Positions 22,854 through 35,559 of a stretch of 64,000 nucleotides of DNA are shown here, piece after piece (the stretch's first letter is position 1; each line of letters begins with the position of its first letter). This DNA is from Chlorops oryzae (lineage: Eukaryota; Arthropoda; Insecta; Diptera; Chloropidae): the NCBI GenBank assembly GCA_020466095.1, contig CM035808.1:30950959-31014958 (forward strand), in the 5' to 3' direction. A program made the translations under genes and the position numbers. The notes below the pieces were generated by a model that did not search any database, had not been told where the DNA came from, and saw only the letters and a program-made list of their open reading frames with translations.

Positions 22854-25800
22854 TTCCGAATTCTGTCCCAGTATCAACGGATTTCACGTAAATGTCGAAC
22901 GTTTTGAATTGATACACCATCTATACATCACAAATATTCATAACCTCCCAATCAAGCGACCTCAGGGTATCGAAATTGTCGTTGAACTCAACTGAGCCGC
23001 GGAGGCTGTCTAATTGGACACAACCATCAATCAAATTGTTAATGAAATTACAGTTAGCAAACATCTTATGACATTGCCAAGTAAAAATTGTAGGACCGCT
23101 GTTTTTTATTGCGCGATGAAAATTAATTTAAACGGCATTTTTTTATGATCGGAATTAACGTGCTTCCAACTATTAAATAACCTGTCTTAATTGTGAGAGT
23201 TCCACTAAATTTTCCGAGGATTTAACGACTTTGAGATTTTTCTATTGATTAAAAATAATCACACTTGAAACTTTCCAGCATTTAGTATCAATTTCACGAT
23301 ATCCAATGAAATCTTTTAATTGTGTCAAACGATTTGGAAATGGCCAGAGCCATTTTTATGCACGTTTTTTACGGCCTACGTCTGAAGTCAGACCATAAAT
23401 TCTTTAACAATTAAATTTTTAACGATAATTATTTTTCTCCATTCATAAGTTCGCATACAAATCAGAATAAGCGTCCAATTTAGTTTTGTTCATTAAGTTG
23501 ACAAACTGGAACCAACGTACGAATGAGGCTAAAAACGACTCTGGCGCCTCTTCATTTTGTCTACTTAGCGTGTATTAAGAGCCTTAAACCAAAACCGTCC
23601 TTTCGAATACGCTGCAGGGGTCTCGAAAATGCTTTGTTAACTGACATAAATCATAAAACCATTTATTAAGATTTCATAAACAGCATGAAAAGGGTCTTTC
23701 AACTCGTCTGAGTATGAAGATCGCCCAGCTTCAGTAGGGCATATTCGTTTTGTGGCGATCTTGTAATATCTGGAACTAAGCTCTGCATTTGTAGACTAGG
23801 CAAATATCCGTTTGTTTTTGTCTCCGCACTTCGGCGGTTATGAGAGACTCTATCTAAACTTTTACCAGTATATTGATCGGGGTTTCAATCAGACTGGTAA
23901 TGTATTAAGGTCCAGAACGCACGAAAGGTTAACAATCTCATTCATGTATACAATCTTTAAAACTGGTACATCGGGAATCAGGAGTCCTAGAAGCATGTAG
24001 GGAGTCTTTCTTCGGCTATGGGACATCTTCAGATCTTCGTTTGGTATAACTTCAGTCTCCTATCTCGATCAGGAGCTCTGATATTACAGGCATCCATGAA
24101 GAATAACAAACACAATCAATTGTTTCCGATGGGATCGTCTCGTCAATAATTTAACCAATTACTTCGAAGTTGGAATAGTCGGTTTATCGGATCTCAGGGA
24201 AGCTTTTATGTAGGAATAGATGTGATCAACCGATTGCCTTGAGAAAAAATAATAATTTTCCAATGACTAAAAAGTGACGATTTTGAAGCTGAGTATACCA
24301 TAGTCGGTGTGGACCGACTTTATCTTTTTTTTTCTTTTTTGTGTTTTTTCTTGTATTCATGTTAACGAGAAGCTGAAAACCGAAACCAACTGCTAGGGCT
24401 ACACGGTTCGACGTGAAAAACTTGATTTTAAATTTTCGTCACTTGGCTTATTGATCGTGCTTGCTTAATGTGTCTCTTTAAAAGGCGCTTAAATACGGTC
24501 CTAAGCAAATAACCCAAATTGGGGCGTTACCAATAATTTTGAACACTTTTGGTTTGTTGTGTTGTTGCGTTGCTTTTTAGCGACTTTCAAATTATTTAAA
24601 CAAGCCAACATGCAAAAGCCAATATAACAAAGCAAAACAAAAGCAATTTTTTTCTTTTCTGTGGAAAAGAAGATAAATGAGTATGCAGCGAACGTGAGTG
24701 CCCGCGTGCAGGTGGCAAGCGCCAAAAGACTTGAACATTGAACGCGCCTTAAGCCAGGCTAACTGAAGTAAATTATTAAAATGGCAAGTTGAGGTTGAAA
24801 GTGTGTGCCAAAGGCTACCTGAATTGTCTACGATTAGCTCTTGACGAAATATTTTATACTTTTTTGTGGAGAACGGTTTCGTGGCATAGGCAACGAGAGC
24901 CGGATTGATGAATCGCAAGTGATCAATAATCTATTAGGAGTGTTGCTACTGCCGCCTACAGTCAAATGAACGATTACCCAGTAATGAGGTTAGAAAATTT
25001 CTAATTACTGAGGTCAATTCGTTCATTAATTATTCAATTAATTATCGCTCGATTGATTGGGTATTGAGGATTGTTTGACAAATTAGGTAGTTCTCGATTG
25101 TACGGGCAACATTTATTTTATTGCTTAGTCGGTTTTATGCACCTATATAGGTTCTTTTGACACTTTTTTTTCGACACTCTAGTGAAATGTCTGAATCGAA
25201 AGTGAATGAACGCTTTCTTTTGATAGAAGTTTGTTTAAAGACCTTCCCAGCTTCCATGTTAGATCCTTTATCTCTTTGGGGAGCATAGGGCCTCAGTTAC
25301 GCATTTCCATCTCGTAAGGTTGTTTGCAAAAGCTTTTGGCTTATTTCACGATTTTCCACGGTATGTAGTGTTCGCCTCCAAAATGTTTTTACTTCCATAC
25401 ATACTCCTATAAAATAACAGTGCATCTTTTTCCCTTCTGAATCTGAATCAAATGGATTTTTGGTTACCGCTGATCTTTGAGAAATCGAAGGACCCGAGAG
25501 CTGAAGCCAAAACCAGAAGAAAATGACCTAATTATAGACTGTCTTGTGGTCTCTTTATGAATCAACTGAACCATCACTTTGCCAATTAAATATGCACAAG
25601 AAGTCCACAGCTATAGTAAGTAGTTAAAACCACAAAATTGCCTGGTACTCTAAATGTATCGGTATTGAGGGTTCACAAAGCATATATTCCTATTGATTTC
25701 AGGCTTATAAAACTAAGTCAAAATCCTCTCATTTTACTTACCTTTTCACAAAACCCCACAATGTTTCCACCTTTAAAATGTTCATCAATTCTACAGAGTA

Positions 25801-27623
25801 CTGCCCTGCTTATTCGCACATTATGTCACAACCGATCTAATCACGTGTCAAAGCGTATGACATGATTTTGATGGAAATATAAAACCACTCATAATCATGA
25901 TAAGCCCACAGAGCACATACCAACAACTGGCAAATTTGTGTACGAAATCGAATGAATGAACGAATGAATGACTGATAGAAGCGCAAACTCTTCGCAACAC
26001 TCTCGAAAGGTGCAAGTCAATAAAAAGGAATTTTCTCAACATAATGCCTGAAAACATTGTGAAGGCAAGGTTACCAATCAACACCAACATCGATAGAGTG
26101 GAACAGGATAACAACACCAATGAAAGAATGGCCGAATTATCCTACAACTGGTGAGTGCAAACGCAACAAGACAAAGCAAAGCAAAACAAAACAAAACGAA
26201 AACGAACCAGAACGAAATTGAAAATGAAAAGACTGCTCTAAGTACAACAGTACTCAACAGGCATGGCACAGTGAAACAGTAGAATCCACTTCATTGCGCT
26301 GCAAGAGTCCATTGTTCTTTTGGGCCTGCCTGCGCCATTCAGTAAAGTCAACGAAGCTGATGCAAAACTGATTAACAAGCCCGATAGTGGTAACAATTAT
26401 TATTTTTTCTACGTTTTGTGCACTTTTTTCCCTGCTTTTTGTTTTTCCTCTTTTCTTAACGCGAAACAATGGCAAAAAGGCAAACAATGGCGATTTCGGC
26501 TTTCAGCACAAAAGGCTCGGGAATATATGAAAAGCCAGCGGCACATTTCAATTGAAATTTTTTTTTTTTTTTTTATAAATTCGCTATATCCTTCGATTGT
26601 ACGAAGCTAGCATATGTTGTTGCTGTTTGGTGGAACTGCTGTGAAAATAATGAACATAACAAAGCATATCCCAACGTGATGGCAATTGTAATGCGATACT
26701 TAATTATGGTATTGGCGAAAATGCGGCCTACATGCCTATGAGAATTACTTACCGATGCGGGCAGATGCTTCGGGTTATCGTTGATATCTTCATCCATTAT
26801 AGAGCGAGTGAACATTGAACATATGCAAAAGAATGGCTATCATCTTCCGAGAAGAAAGTTATGCTCTCCCACGCATCTACAAGGAATCATTTAAAATCTT
26901 ACATGTAGAATTGAGGTAGTTTCTCCCGTATCAGAGAGTTAAGCGATTTGGTTGGAAAGTAGGAGATGGCACAATAGGAAGGCTGTTACTAAATACCTTA
27001 TTACCGACGTTTCGGGCACCGATTAACTCCTCCCTAGCGCGAAATTTTCGCGAAAGAACTTGTAAAGCAATGCATCTAAATATGTTCCAGAAAAAATCCT
27101 TATAAAAAACCGTATAACGGGAGACTTTAATATGGAAAAAATAGATAGAAAGAAATAGAAATAGTTAGAAATCACAAAGCTGACGTGGTCGAAGTGGTTG
27201 AGATACCAGCTTTCCGCTTACTACTTTCGGCAATAAAAAAATGATTTTTTTCGATTGCAAAAAATTAAAATTCGTAATAGAAATGCTTGGACCCTAAGCC
27301 CCAAGAATATCAACAATAGAATAAATCAGGGACTGAAAATAACAGTTTCGATGTTTTTCAAAATTTTAAAAAGCAGCGCCAAAAAATTTACACACAGGAA
27401 AAATTTTGATATCATTGTAATCCTCAGGCCGTTCACTATGAGATTCTTGGATGCCTTTTATTTTTTTAACTTTTTTCAAAAAAGTCTAATATTAACTAAT
27501 AAGTGAAGACTTTTAGTTTTTCAGTCAAACGATAACTTTTAAACTGAGACAAATATTTTTTTTTGTCAAAAATAAAAGTCTTTGCGAGATTAAAATTCAA
27601 CCATTTATCCAATTTAAATACAA
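22854..27623. other. Non-coding, no gene supported
   Basis: A unique-looking AT-rich stretch. The only item of note is a 35-codon frame at 26044-26150 ending at a donor-like GTGAGT (see findings). Other frames have no recognisable domain. Confidence 0.45.
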
Positions 27624-27689
27624 TTGGTACAAATCGATAGGTTTAAACTTGTAGCAACCAAGAAATTACAACCTATCGATTGGTACCAA
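27624..27689. repeat. Inverted repeat, 20-bp arms, 26-bp loop
   Basis: TTGGTACAAATCGATAGGTT (27624-27643) pairs with AACCTATCGATTGGTACCAA (27670-27689) at 19 of 20 positions. It abuts the left border of the duplicated unit that begins at 27691. Confidence 0.75.
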
Positions 27690-27690
27690 A

Positions 27691-29890
27691 AAAAACGGAA
27701 TTAAGGAAAACTCGAATGCACTTGATGTGCTCGAGAAAATTGTCCAGTTATAATCTTTTTATATTTAAATCAAAAAAATTTCGAAAAATTCACAATGGCC
27801 TGGGAGCGTTGGGAAAAAAATTTTAAAAGGAGGTAATATTTTTTTTTTTTAATGTTTTTGTAATTTGTACCCACTAGATGGAGTTTTTTGAGATATGTTA
27901 GTGCTACAACTATTTTTTCAAGTCTACCGCTAAACATTTGTCATAGATAAGTGAAAAAGATATTGAACGATTTACGAGATATAGCCATAAGTAAGTGAGC
28001 AACTTAATTCTCGGCCACACATTTTGAGATCGATTTAAAATCGATCTGTAGCCAATCTGACAAAATCAAATATAGAGAGTTGCTACATTTATCTATTACT
28101 TTCAAAACCTGCTGTCGAAGTTTGATTTACATTCAATAACCCTGTAAAATGTGTCACTGTAAATTTGTGGTTATTTTTTTTACCCTTAAAATAAGCCCAA
28201 CGTGCCTTGCAAGGTTGAATGACCACAACATTCGACGAAATATTTAAATAATTTGATATTTCTTGAGAATATATTTCTTCTATTAAAATGAAAAATTTGT
28301 CAACTCATCCTAACCAGCATTCTATTTTTTTTTTTTTTTTGTTGTTGTTCAAAAGACATTTTCGTTCGATTAGGCGTTTATGTTACTCTACGAAATTTTT
28401 GTGACTCAACAATCCTGCTCTGAGCGAACGAGAATCAGGCGAGTCCCATGCGAAATTACCATTTCGCCGTAGGAACACCAAGTCCACCCGTTGCTTTAAT
28501 GACGGCGCATGCGCATAACCAAAACCACATTCGACTAGTGGATACCTTGATATGGCCAGACTCTGGCTTTTAATGAGTTTAGCGTGTAATATTATTTTGT
28601 TTTTTTTTTTCATAAAATTATTTTTTTGTGGTTTGGAATGTTTTGTTTTAAGGCTGATGCTCATTAAGCCCGCAGCGTCGGTACGGTGCGTTGTTGTCGT
28701 TTAATTTATTCCCACACAATAACCATACGAAAACATGGGCATCTCCGTGGAGTCTCACCGAATTGCAGTGACAGTTGAAAGGTGGAACGCACAACAGTTT
28801 TTCAAACCAAAGTCGCTCACCATCAAGTTGTTTTTTACTTACATGGAGTGATGATGTTATTTCTTTTTTTGTTTTTTTTTTTTTTTACCCTGTGCGAATA
28901 AGAATAAATTGATTTGTCGGAATATCTAATGAACGATTAAATTTGTTTCATTTAAAAGAGAACATTTTAAAAAGCATTTTCGTTAAATGCATTTTCTTCG
29001 TTCAGTTGTTGAGAAATAACTCAAATGGACGCGCGAGCATTTAGAAGAAAGCGCATTGTAATATATTTCAAGTGCCTTGTAGATATTTAAATGCAGACAT
29101 TTATCTTAAAATTGTATAATTTATCGCTAAACACGAATGTGTAGACAACGGCTGTCTCGGCGCGAAATTGAATATCTTCATGCGAGAGTTGATAAGGAAT
29201 TAATAAATTAATTAAATGAAAACAAGTCAGAGGCAATCATTGGAATTCTTTGAACGTTGTTTCATTAATGGATTCGGAAAACTTCTTTTTCAGTAGAGCC
29301 TTACGAACAAAAAAAAAAAAACATAAGGCAAAAGCTTCCGGGGAGTAGGACGTATTGATTGCGAGAAATCACAAAAACGTTCCTCGAATATATGGAACTG
29401 GCAATGATGGGATATTCAATGAAACAATTTATAATCATTAAAAAAAACTTCTACAAGTGTTGGTTAAGTGCCAAATGGCAAATTCTTAATTGTAGTTGGC
29501 ACAAGTCGATTTTTCGATAATTTTTCAAAATCTAATTGCACATGTAATTCACCAAAGTTCATTGCTTGTGATATGTATAGGGACACAAAATCCTTACGTT
29601 GCACGAACGCTAATTGCCTGTCCAATACGTTCGGGCAATGTTTTCGCAAAATCGCCTGTCTGGGAATAATTCGCATATGAAAAATCCTTCAATTGAATGC
29701 TTCATATCAAAAGTCATCTCTTAATGAATGTTTCATGCAATCAATCAGTCGCATCGCACTGGTTAAAATAACATTGAGAATCTTTTTCATCTCCCAAACA
29801 AGGCAAAACTAATTTCGATTAACCGGACACTGGCGTTTATGTTCAATTTTTGACACGTTTCAAGTGTAATTATAGGCGCACATAAACTCA
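27691..29890 (+). repeat. Segmental duplication, copy A (2.2 kb)
   Basis: Matches 30848-32995 in the same orientation from AAAAACGGAATTAAGG to GGCGCACATAAACTCA, with only scattered substitutions and homopolymer length changes, except a strongly diverged tract at about 29449-29602. No protein frame or transposon end was recognised. Either a recent tandem duplication or two haplotypes assembled in series. Confidence 0.85.
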
Positions 29891-30646
29891 TTTAGTGGGG
29901 ATATTCTTACAGCCACTAGTAAAAGCTTAAGTCAGAAACATTTTCACTTCCACTACAGAGAATTTAGCTGGGTTGGCAACCGTAACCGAAACCGTAACCG
30001 TAACCGTTTCAAAACCGTTTCTTTTCCGATACCGTAACCGTTACCGTAACCGAAATAAAAAACATATCGGTTTCGGTATTACTTTATAAAAAAATTTTAC
30101 GGGATACAAATTTTATCAATATTTTTATATGGCAAGTCTTTCGACTCTGCTAGTATGCATGCTCTTGTCTCGTGTAATGTCCCAGTTATGTTGCCATGAA
30201 CGCACAAAGAAACCGTCTGGATGCTGAAAGTTTTTCCGCTGTTATGGTAATAAGAAACAACAGTCTGCTTTGCACAAAAAAAGGATGAAAAGTTCTAAGC
30301 TATTTCTTAAAATGCCTTAAATTGCGTTCAGAATAAATGTTAAAGCTTAAAAAGTATTTTTGAAAAAATGATGCGAAAACAAAATTTTAATATTCAAAAA
30401 ACCGTTTCATACCGGTATAACCGTAACCGAAACTTAAAATTAACCGTAACCGTTACCGTAACCGTTATTCGTTTCGGTTGCCAACCCTGGAATTTAGTGT
30501 AAATTTTCTTACATTCACTATTTTACTACTGAAAATAGTGGAAGAGAATTCAAATTCACTACGAATTAGTGGAACCGAATATTTTAAAGTTTCACTCATT
30601 AAAGAACTAGTGGGGCTGAAAATTTAGTTCACTACCCCCAGGTCTG
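29891..30646 (+). mobile_element. Truncated right end of the 912-bp hAT family, interrupted
   Basis: 29891-29967 plus 30490-30646 reproduce 3867-4093 almost exactly, ending at the same CCCCCAGGTCTG terminus. The left three quarters are missing; the break coincides with the end of duplication copy A. A second hAT element is inserted within it. Confidence 0.8.
29968..30489. mobile_element. Nested non-autonomous hAT element with CCGTAACC repeats, 522 bp
   Basis: Ends CTGGGTTGGCAACC and (complement) CAGGGTTGGCAACC; perfect 8-bp duplication GAATTTAG at 29960-29967 and 30490-30497. Arrays of ACCGTAACCG words lie near both ends, and the centre is AT-rich without a transposase frame. The insertion postdates the host hAT fragment. 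Confidence 0.85.
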
Positions 30647-30847
30647 CACGGAAGGGACTGTATTTACAACGAGAAAGCGAACCTCTAAGATATCTCACCT
30701 AGATAGCTTTTTCACAGCACCTGTTAATTTTTGAAGCTCCTTTAATTCATAAAATAAAAATATTCCTTTAAATTGTTGGCTTGGCGGATTTCACGAAACA
30801 AAAAAGCAATTCTGATTTTGGGTAAAAAACATTCAGCTTAACAGGGG

Positions 30848-31467
30848 AAAAACGGAATTAAGGAGAACTCGAATGCACTTGATGTGCTGGAGGAAATTGT
30901 CCAGTTATAATCTTTTTATGTTTAAATCAAAAAAATTTCGAAAAATTCACAATGGCCTGGGAGCGTTGGGCAAAAAATGTTAAAAGGAGGTAATATTTTT
31001 TTTTTTTTTTTAATGTTTTTGTAATTTGTACCCACTAGATGGAGTTTTTTGAGATATGTTAGTGCTACAACTATTTTTTCAAGTCTACCGCTAAACATTT
31101 GTCATAGATAAGTGAAAAAGATATAGAACGATTTACGAGATATAGCCATAAGTAAGTGAGCAACTTAATTCGCGGCCACACATTTTGAGATCGATTTAAA
31201 ATCAATCTGTAGCCAATCTGACAAAACCAAATATAGGGAGTTGCTACATTTATCTATTACTTTAAAAGCCTGCTGTCGAAGTTTGATTTACATTCAATAA
31301 CCCTGTAAAATGTGTCACTGTGTGTTTGTGGTTAGTTTGTTTACCTTTAATTAAGCTCAACGTGCCTTGCAACAATTCGGCGAAATATTTAAATAATTTG
31401 ATATTTCTTGAGAATATATTTCTTCTATTAAAATGAAAAATTTGTCAACTCATCCTAACCAGCATTC

Positions 31468-31504
<37 letters not shown>

Positions 31505-32995
31505 TTGTTCAAAAGACATTTTCGTTCGATTAGGCGTTTACTCTACGAAATTTTTGTGACTCAACTATCCTACTCTGAGCGAACGAGAATCAGGCGAGTC
31601 CCATGCGAAATTACCATTTCGCCGTAGGAACACCAAGTCCACCCGTTTCTTTAATGACGGCGCATGCGCATAACCAAAACCACATTCGACTAGTGGATAC
31701 CTTGATATGGCCAGACTCTGGCTTTTAATGAGTTTAGCGTGTAATATTATTTTTTTTTTTTTTTTTCATAAAATTATTTTTTTGTGGTTTGGAATGTTTT
31801 GTTTTAAGGCTGATGCTCATTAAGCCCGCAGCGCCGGTACGGTGCCTTGTTGTCGTTTAATTTATTCCCACACAATAACCATACGAAAACATGGGCATCT
31901 CCGTGGAGTCTCACCGAATTGCAGTGACAGTTGAAAGGTGGAACGCACAACAGTTTTTCAAACCAAAGTCGCTCACCATCAAGTTGTTGTTTACTTACAT
32001 GGAGTGATGATGTTATTTCTTTTTTTTGTTTTTTTTTTTTACCCTGTGCGAATAAGAATAAATTGATTTGTCGGAATATCTAATGAACGATTAAATTTGT
32101 TTCATTTAAAAGAGAACATTTTAAAAAGCATTTTCGTTAAATGCATTTTCTTCGTTCAGTTGTTGAGAAATAACTCAAATGGACGCGCGAGCATTTAGAA
32201 GAAAGCACATTGTAATATATTTCAAGTGCCTTGTAGATATTTAAATGCAGACATTTATCTTAAAATTGTATAATTTATCGCTAAACACGAATGTGTAGAC
32301 AACGGCTGTCTCGGCGCGAAATTGAATATCTTCATGCGAGAGTTGATAAGGAATTAATAAATTAATTAAATGAAAACAAGTCAGAGGCAATCATTGGAAT
32401 TCTTTGAACGTTGTTTCATTAATGGATTCGGAAAACTTCTTTTTCAGTAGAGCCTTACGAACAAAAAAAAAAAACATAAGGCAAAAGCTTCCGGGGAGTA
32501 GGACGTATTAATTGCGAGAAATCACAAAAACGTTCCCCGAATATATGGAACTGGCAATGATGATGAAACAATTTATAATCATAAAAAAAAAGCTTTTAAA
32601 GTTAAGGCAAAGAATTTTAATTTAGTTGACATGATTTTTGAATTTCAAAATTAATTGCAAGAAATCACTAAATCATTGCGTGAATGTATGGGACACACCA
32701 CGATTGCACGAACGCTAATTGCCTGTCCAATACGTTCGGGCAATGTTTTCGCAAAATCGCCTGTCTGGGAATAATTCGCATATGAAAAATCCTTCAATTG
32801 AATGCTTCATATCAAAAGTCATCTCTTAATGAATGTTTCATGCAATCAATCAGTCGCATCGCACTGGTTAAAATAACATTGAGAATCTTTTTCATCTCCC
32901 AAACAAGGCAAAACTAATTTCGATTAACCGGACACTGGCGTTTATGTTCAATTTTTGACACGTTTCAAGTGTAATTATAGGCGCACATAAACTCA
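30848..32995 (+). repeat. Segmental duplication, copy B (2.1 kb)
   Basis: Same-orientation copy of 27691-29890. Includes a run of 34 T at 31470-31503 that is only about 15 T in copy A. The tract 32591-32705 differs strongly from its counterpart. Confidence 0.85.
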
Positions 32996-33317
32996 AAAAC
33001 TTCAACCCATCGAAATTGCGGTGAGCAACCTGGTTAACCCATTTCAACAGCTCAACTTATGTACCTCGGGATGTTCAGGTTCTCGTTAGTGTGCAGTTCA
33101 AACTTCCAGCACCAAGTTCAGTTTGCGTGTGCTGTCATTTTGATGGATATTCCTTCTACGTTATGTCAGTCAGAACTGCTACTCCTCGAGTGCCAGATCG
33201 CATAAAAATTATCTTCTTCATGGGATATGCTTTTCAAGCTTAAAATGTTCGGAGCATAAAAGAAAAAACATAAAAAAATAAATATGTGAATAAAAAATCA
33301 GTTAACAACGGGTCATG

Positions 33318-33360
33318 GCTCTCTCCCTCCCTCTCCTCTCTCTCTGTCTCTGTCTCTCTC
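33318..33360. repeat. CT-rich microsatellite
   Basis: Mixed CTCC and TCTG units over about 43 bp; an open frame on the opposite strand is produced by the repeat. Confidence 0.75.
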
Positions 33361-35337
33361 ATGTCAGCATGGAAGTCAGTTTTAATGCCAAAATGAAATG
33401 AAGTTAATTGGACACGAGTTCGTAGCATACGTTGGAAGGATATTAATTATTCAATTCTCTACTCTTATCATGATTTCGATGAGAATTCTTTAACCCAAAG
33501 AAGATGCTAATTCAATGCTACCGATTCGTTTCTAATTTCGATTCGAAATTCAAAGCTATTAAATTGAATGAGTTATAAGCAAAATCTGCAATTAGTGGCT
33601 GTTGACAACCGATCGAGTGCTTATAATAATTGCCAATTACGATGTCATGTTTGACAATAACTCAACTAATTTTACGATGCAACAATGTTGGAATTTCTTC
33701 ACGAATCATCTAAGCATTTATTTTGATCGACGTCAGACATAAGTTGACAACGGGAGAATGCAACAAAAACATAACAACACAATCAGTTTAAGATCGTTAT
33801 AAAAAAAAGCTATTAATAAATGAACAGAAAAAAAAGTTGTTGTTTTTCTTTTCGAAATCGACCAAAACGAACGACTAATTAATTTTCATACTGGACATAT
33901 GGCAATAGTATCTGAAAACGATATTCAGACGGCATCGCGGGAGCGTTGAGTTGAGTCTTCGTTTTATGGTTAAGTCACCAAGGTAAAATAGCATAAACGT
34001 TTAGTATCATTTGCTAAGATTTCATATCATTTCAGTCAACATCAACGTACATATGTACCTACATATGTATCTCATCGTATCGGCCGATGCCGAGTGAAGA
34101 TTTGAGTTAAATTTTTTGAATTGGTTTTTCAACGTTCTTGCATGCGCGTAGATGGCTCATGTCACATTAAATTCCAACAGTTACAAGCAGTTATAGTCAT
34201 TTCGTTAGTTGGCTACCATCATAAAATAACGTAAATGATTACGTCCATCTGACAGTTGGTGTCATGAGATCTCGCTGTCGCCCATAAAGGATGTATGCTG
34301 CTTAATAATCAGATTTTTATCAGCTTACCACATTGAATGTTTGCTTAAACACGAAACAGCTTTTCTAGATTCGAATTGAGATTGTAAGAACTTTGTGGGC
34401 TTGTGATACATATGATGGTTGTTTTTTCCAATTGTAAGAGATATTTTCTTCATTGAAATAGAGCTATAGTGCTATAGCGCAATTCTGCAGGAGTCTTTAG
34501 ACACAAAAAGACACAATTTAGGACATTCTACATTAGAATTTACCTCTCTTTATATTGATATAAATTCTCAAATTAATGTTGATCTAACAAATATCAATTA
34601 TAGTTCAGTTCATGACTGCTCGTTTCGGGAGCCTTACTTGGGTAATGTTTTTTGATTAAAATGCAGTTCAAATTCTATAATTCGCAATAAAATGATACTG
34701 AAAGGAATGAAGATTTTTGAAGAGCCTCTGAGGAAAATTCAGTGTTAAAATGAACCGGCAACGCTGCTTCCGGATAAGTAGTTATAAAATGTTTTATGGA
34801 ATAAGATAAGAAAATAAGAACCTTCAATCAAAATACGTCAAAGCTAAAGTTGCATTAAAAATGGGGGAATAAATGAGTTGAACAGCATCGAAAATATTTC
34901 CACACGACTTTCAAGTCCTTAACCCATCCCATTTTCGGTTTTTTTTTTTTTTTTTTTTTTTGCAGAAACTTGATCTTCTTTATCCCTTTCCTAAATAAGT
35001 TATTCACGTCGTGACAAAGCTTTTGTGCGTCTTCCGACAAGATCATCGTTCCAAGCATGCGCAGCTCTTAAATCTATTTCATGTCCGTGCCAGTAATAGC
35101 AAATCCATGTTTATTGCGTTCTTATCACGCACATTTTGCATATCGTGTATGCACCCACTTATTGCGCCGCAGACCATTTACACGTCCTTAATGGTCTCTT
35201 CAGTTTAAGTGCTCGCGTGCTCCGACAAGTTATTCGCCATTGAATCGCTATATATTTGAATTTAACTCTTTTCCTTATTGTTTTTATTTGTTTTATCGCT
35301 TCTTTATTCTTTCGCTCGGGTGCCTCCTTCGGGTCAC

Positions 35338-35341
35338 TATA

Positions 35342-35372
<31 letters not shown>

Positions 35373-35374
35373 AC
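35338..35374. repeat. (AT)n microsatellite
   Basis: Alternating TA/AT with two interruptions, about 37 bp. Confidence 0.85.
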
Positions 35375-35534
35375 AAGCCGTTATCATTTTAATGGACAAT
35401 ATTTTCGTGCATTCAGCGAGTTAAAATTGCATTAAATAAATGCATTTACTGCAATAATTTTGTTTTGTGTGTCGTCGGCTGATAACACCTGTTCTTCGCC
35501 GCTCTCTTTGTCTTCCCGTCCATTCATATGTCCG

Positions 35535-35559
35535 CACATACACACACACACACACACAT
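35535..35559. repeat. (CA)n microsatellite
   Basis: ACATACACACACAC... about 25 bp. Confidence 0.85.

Noticed and set aside
27178..27240. tRNA-like start TGGTCGAAGTGGTTGAG
   Set aside because: No matching B box at the expected distance, so neither a tRNA nor a supported SINE.
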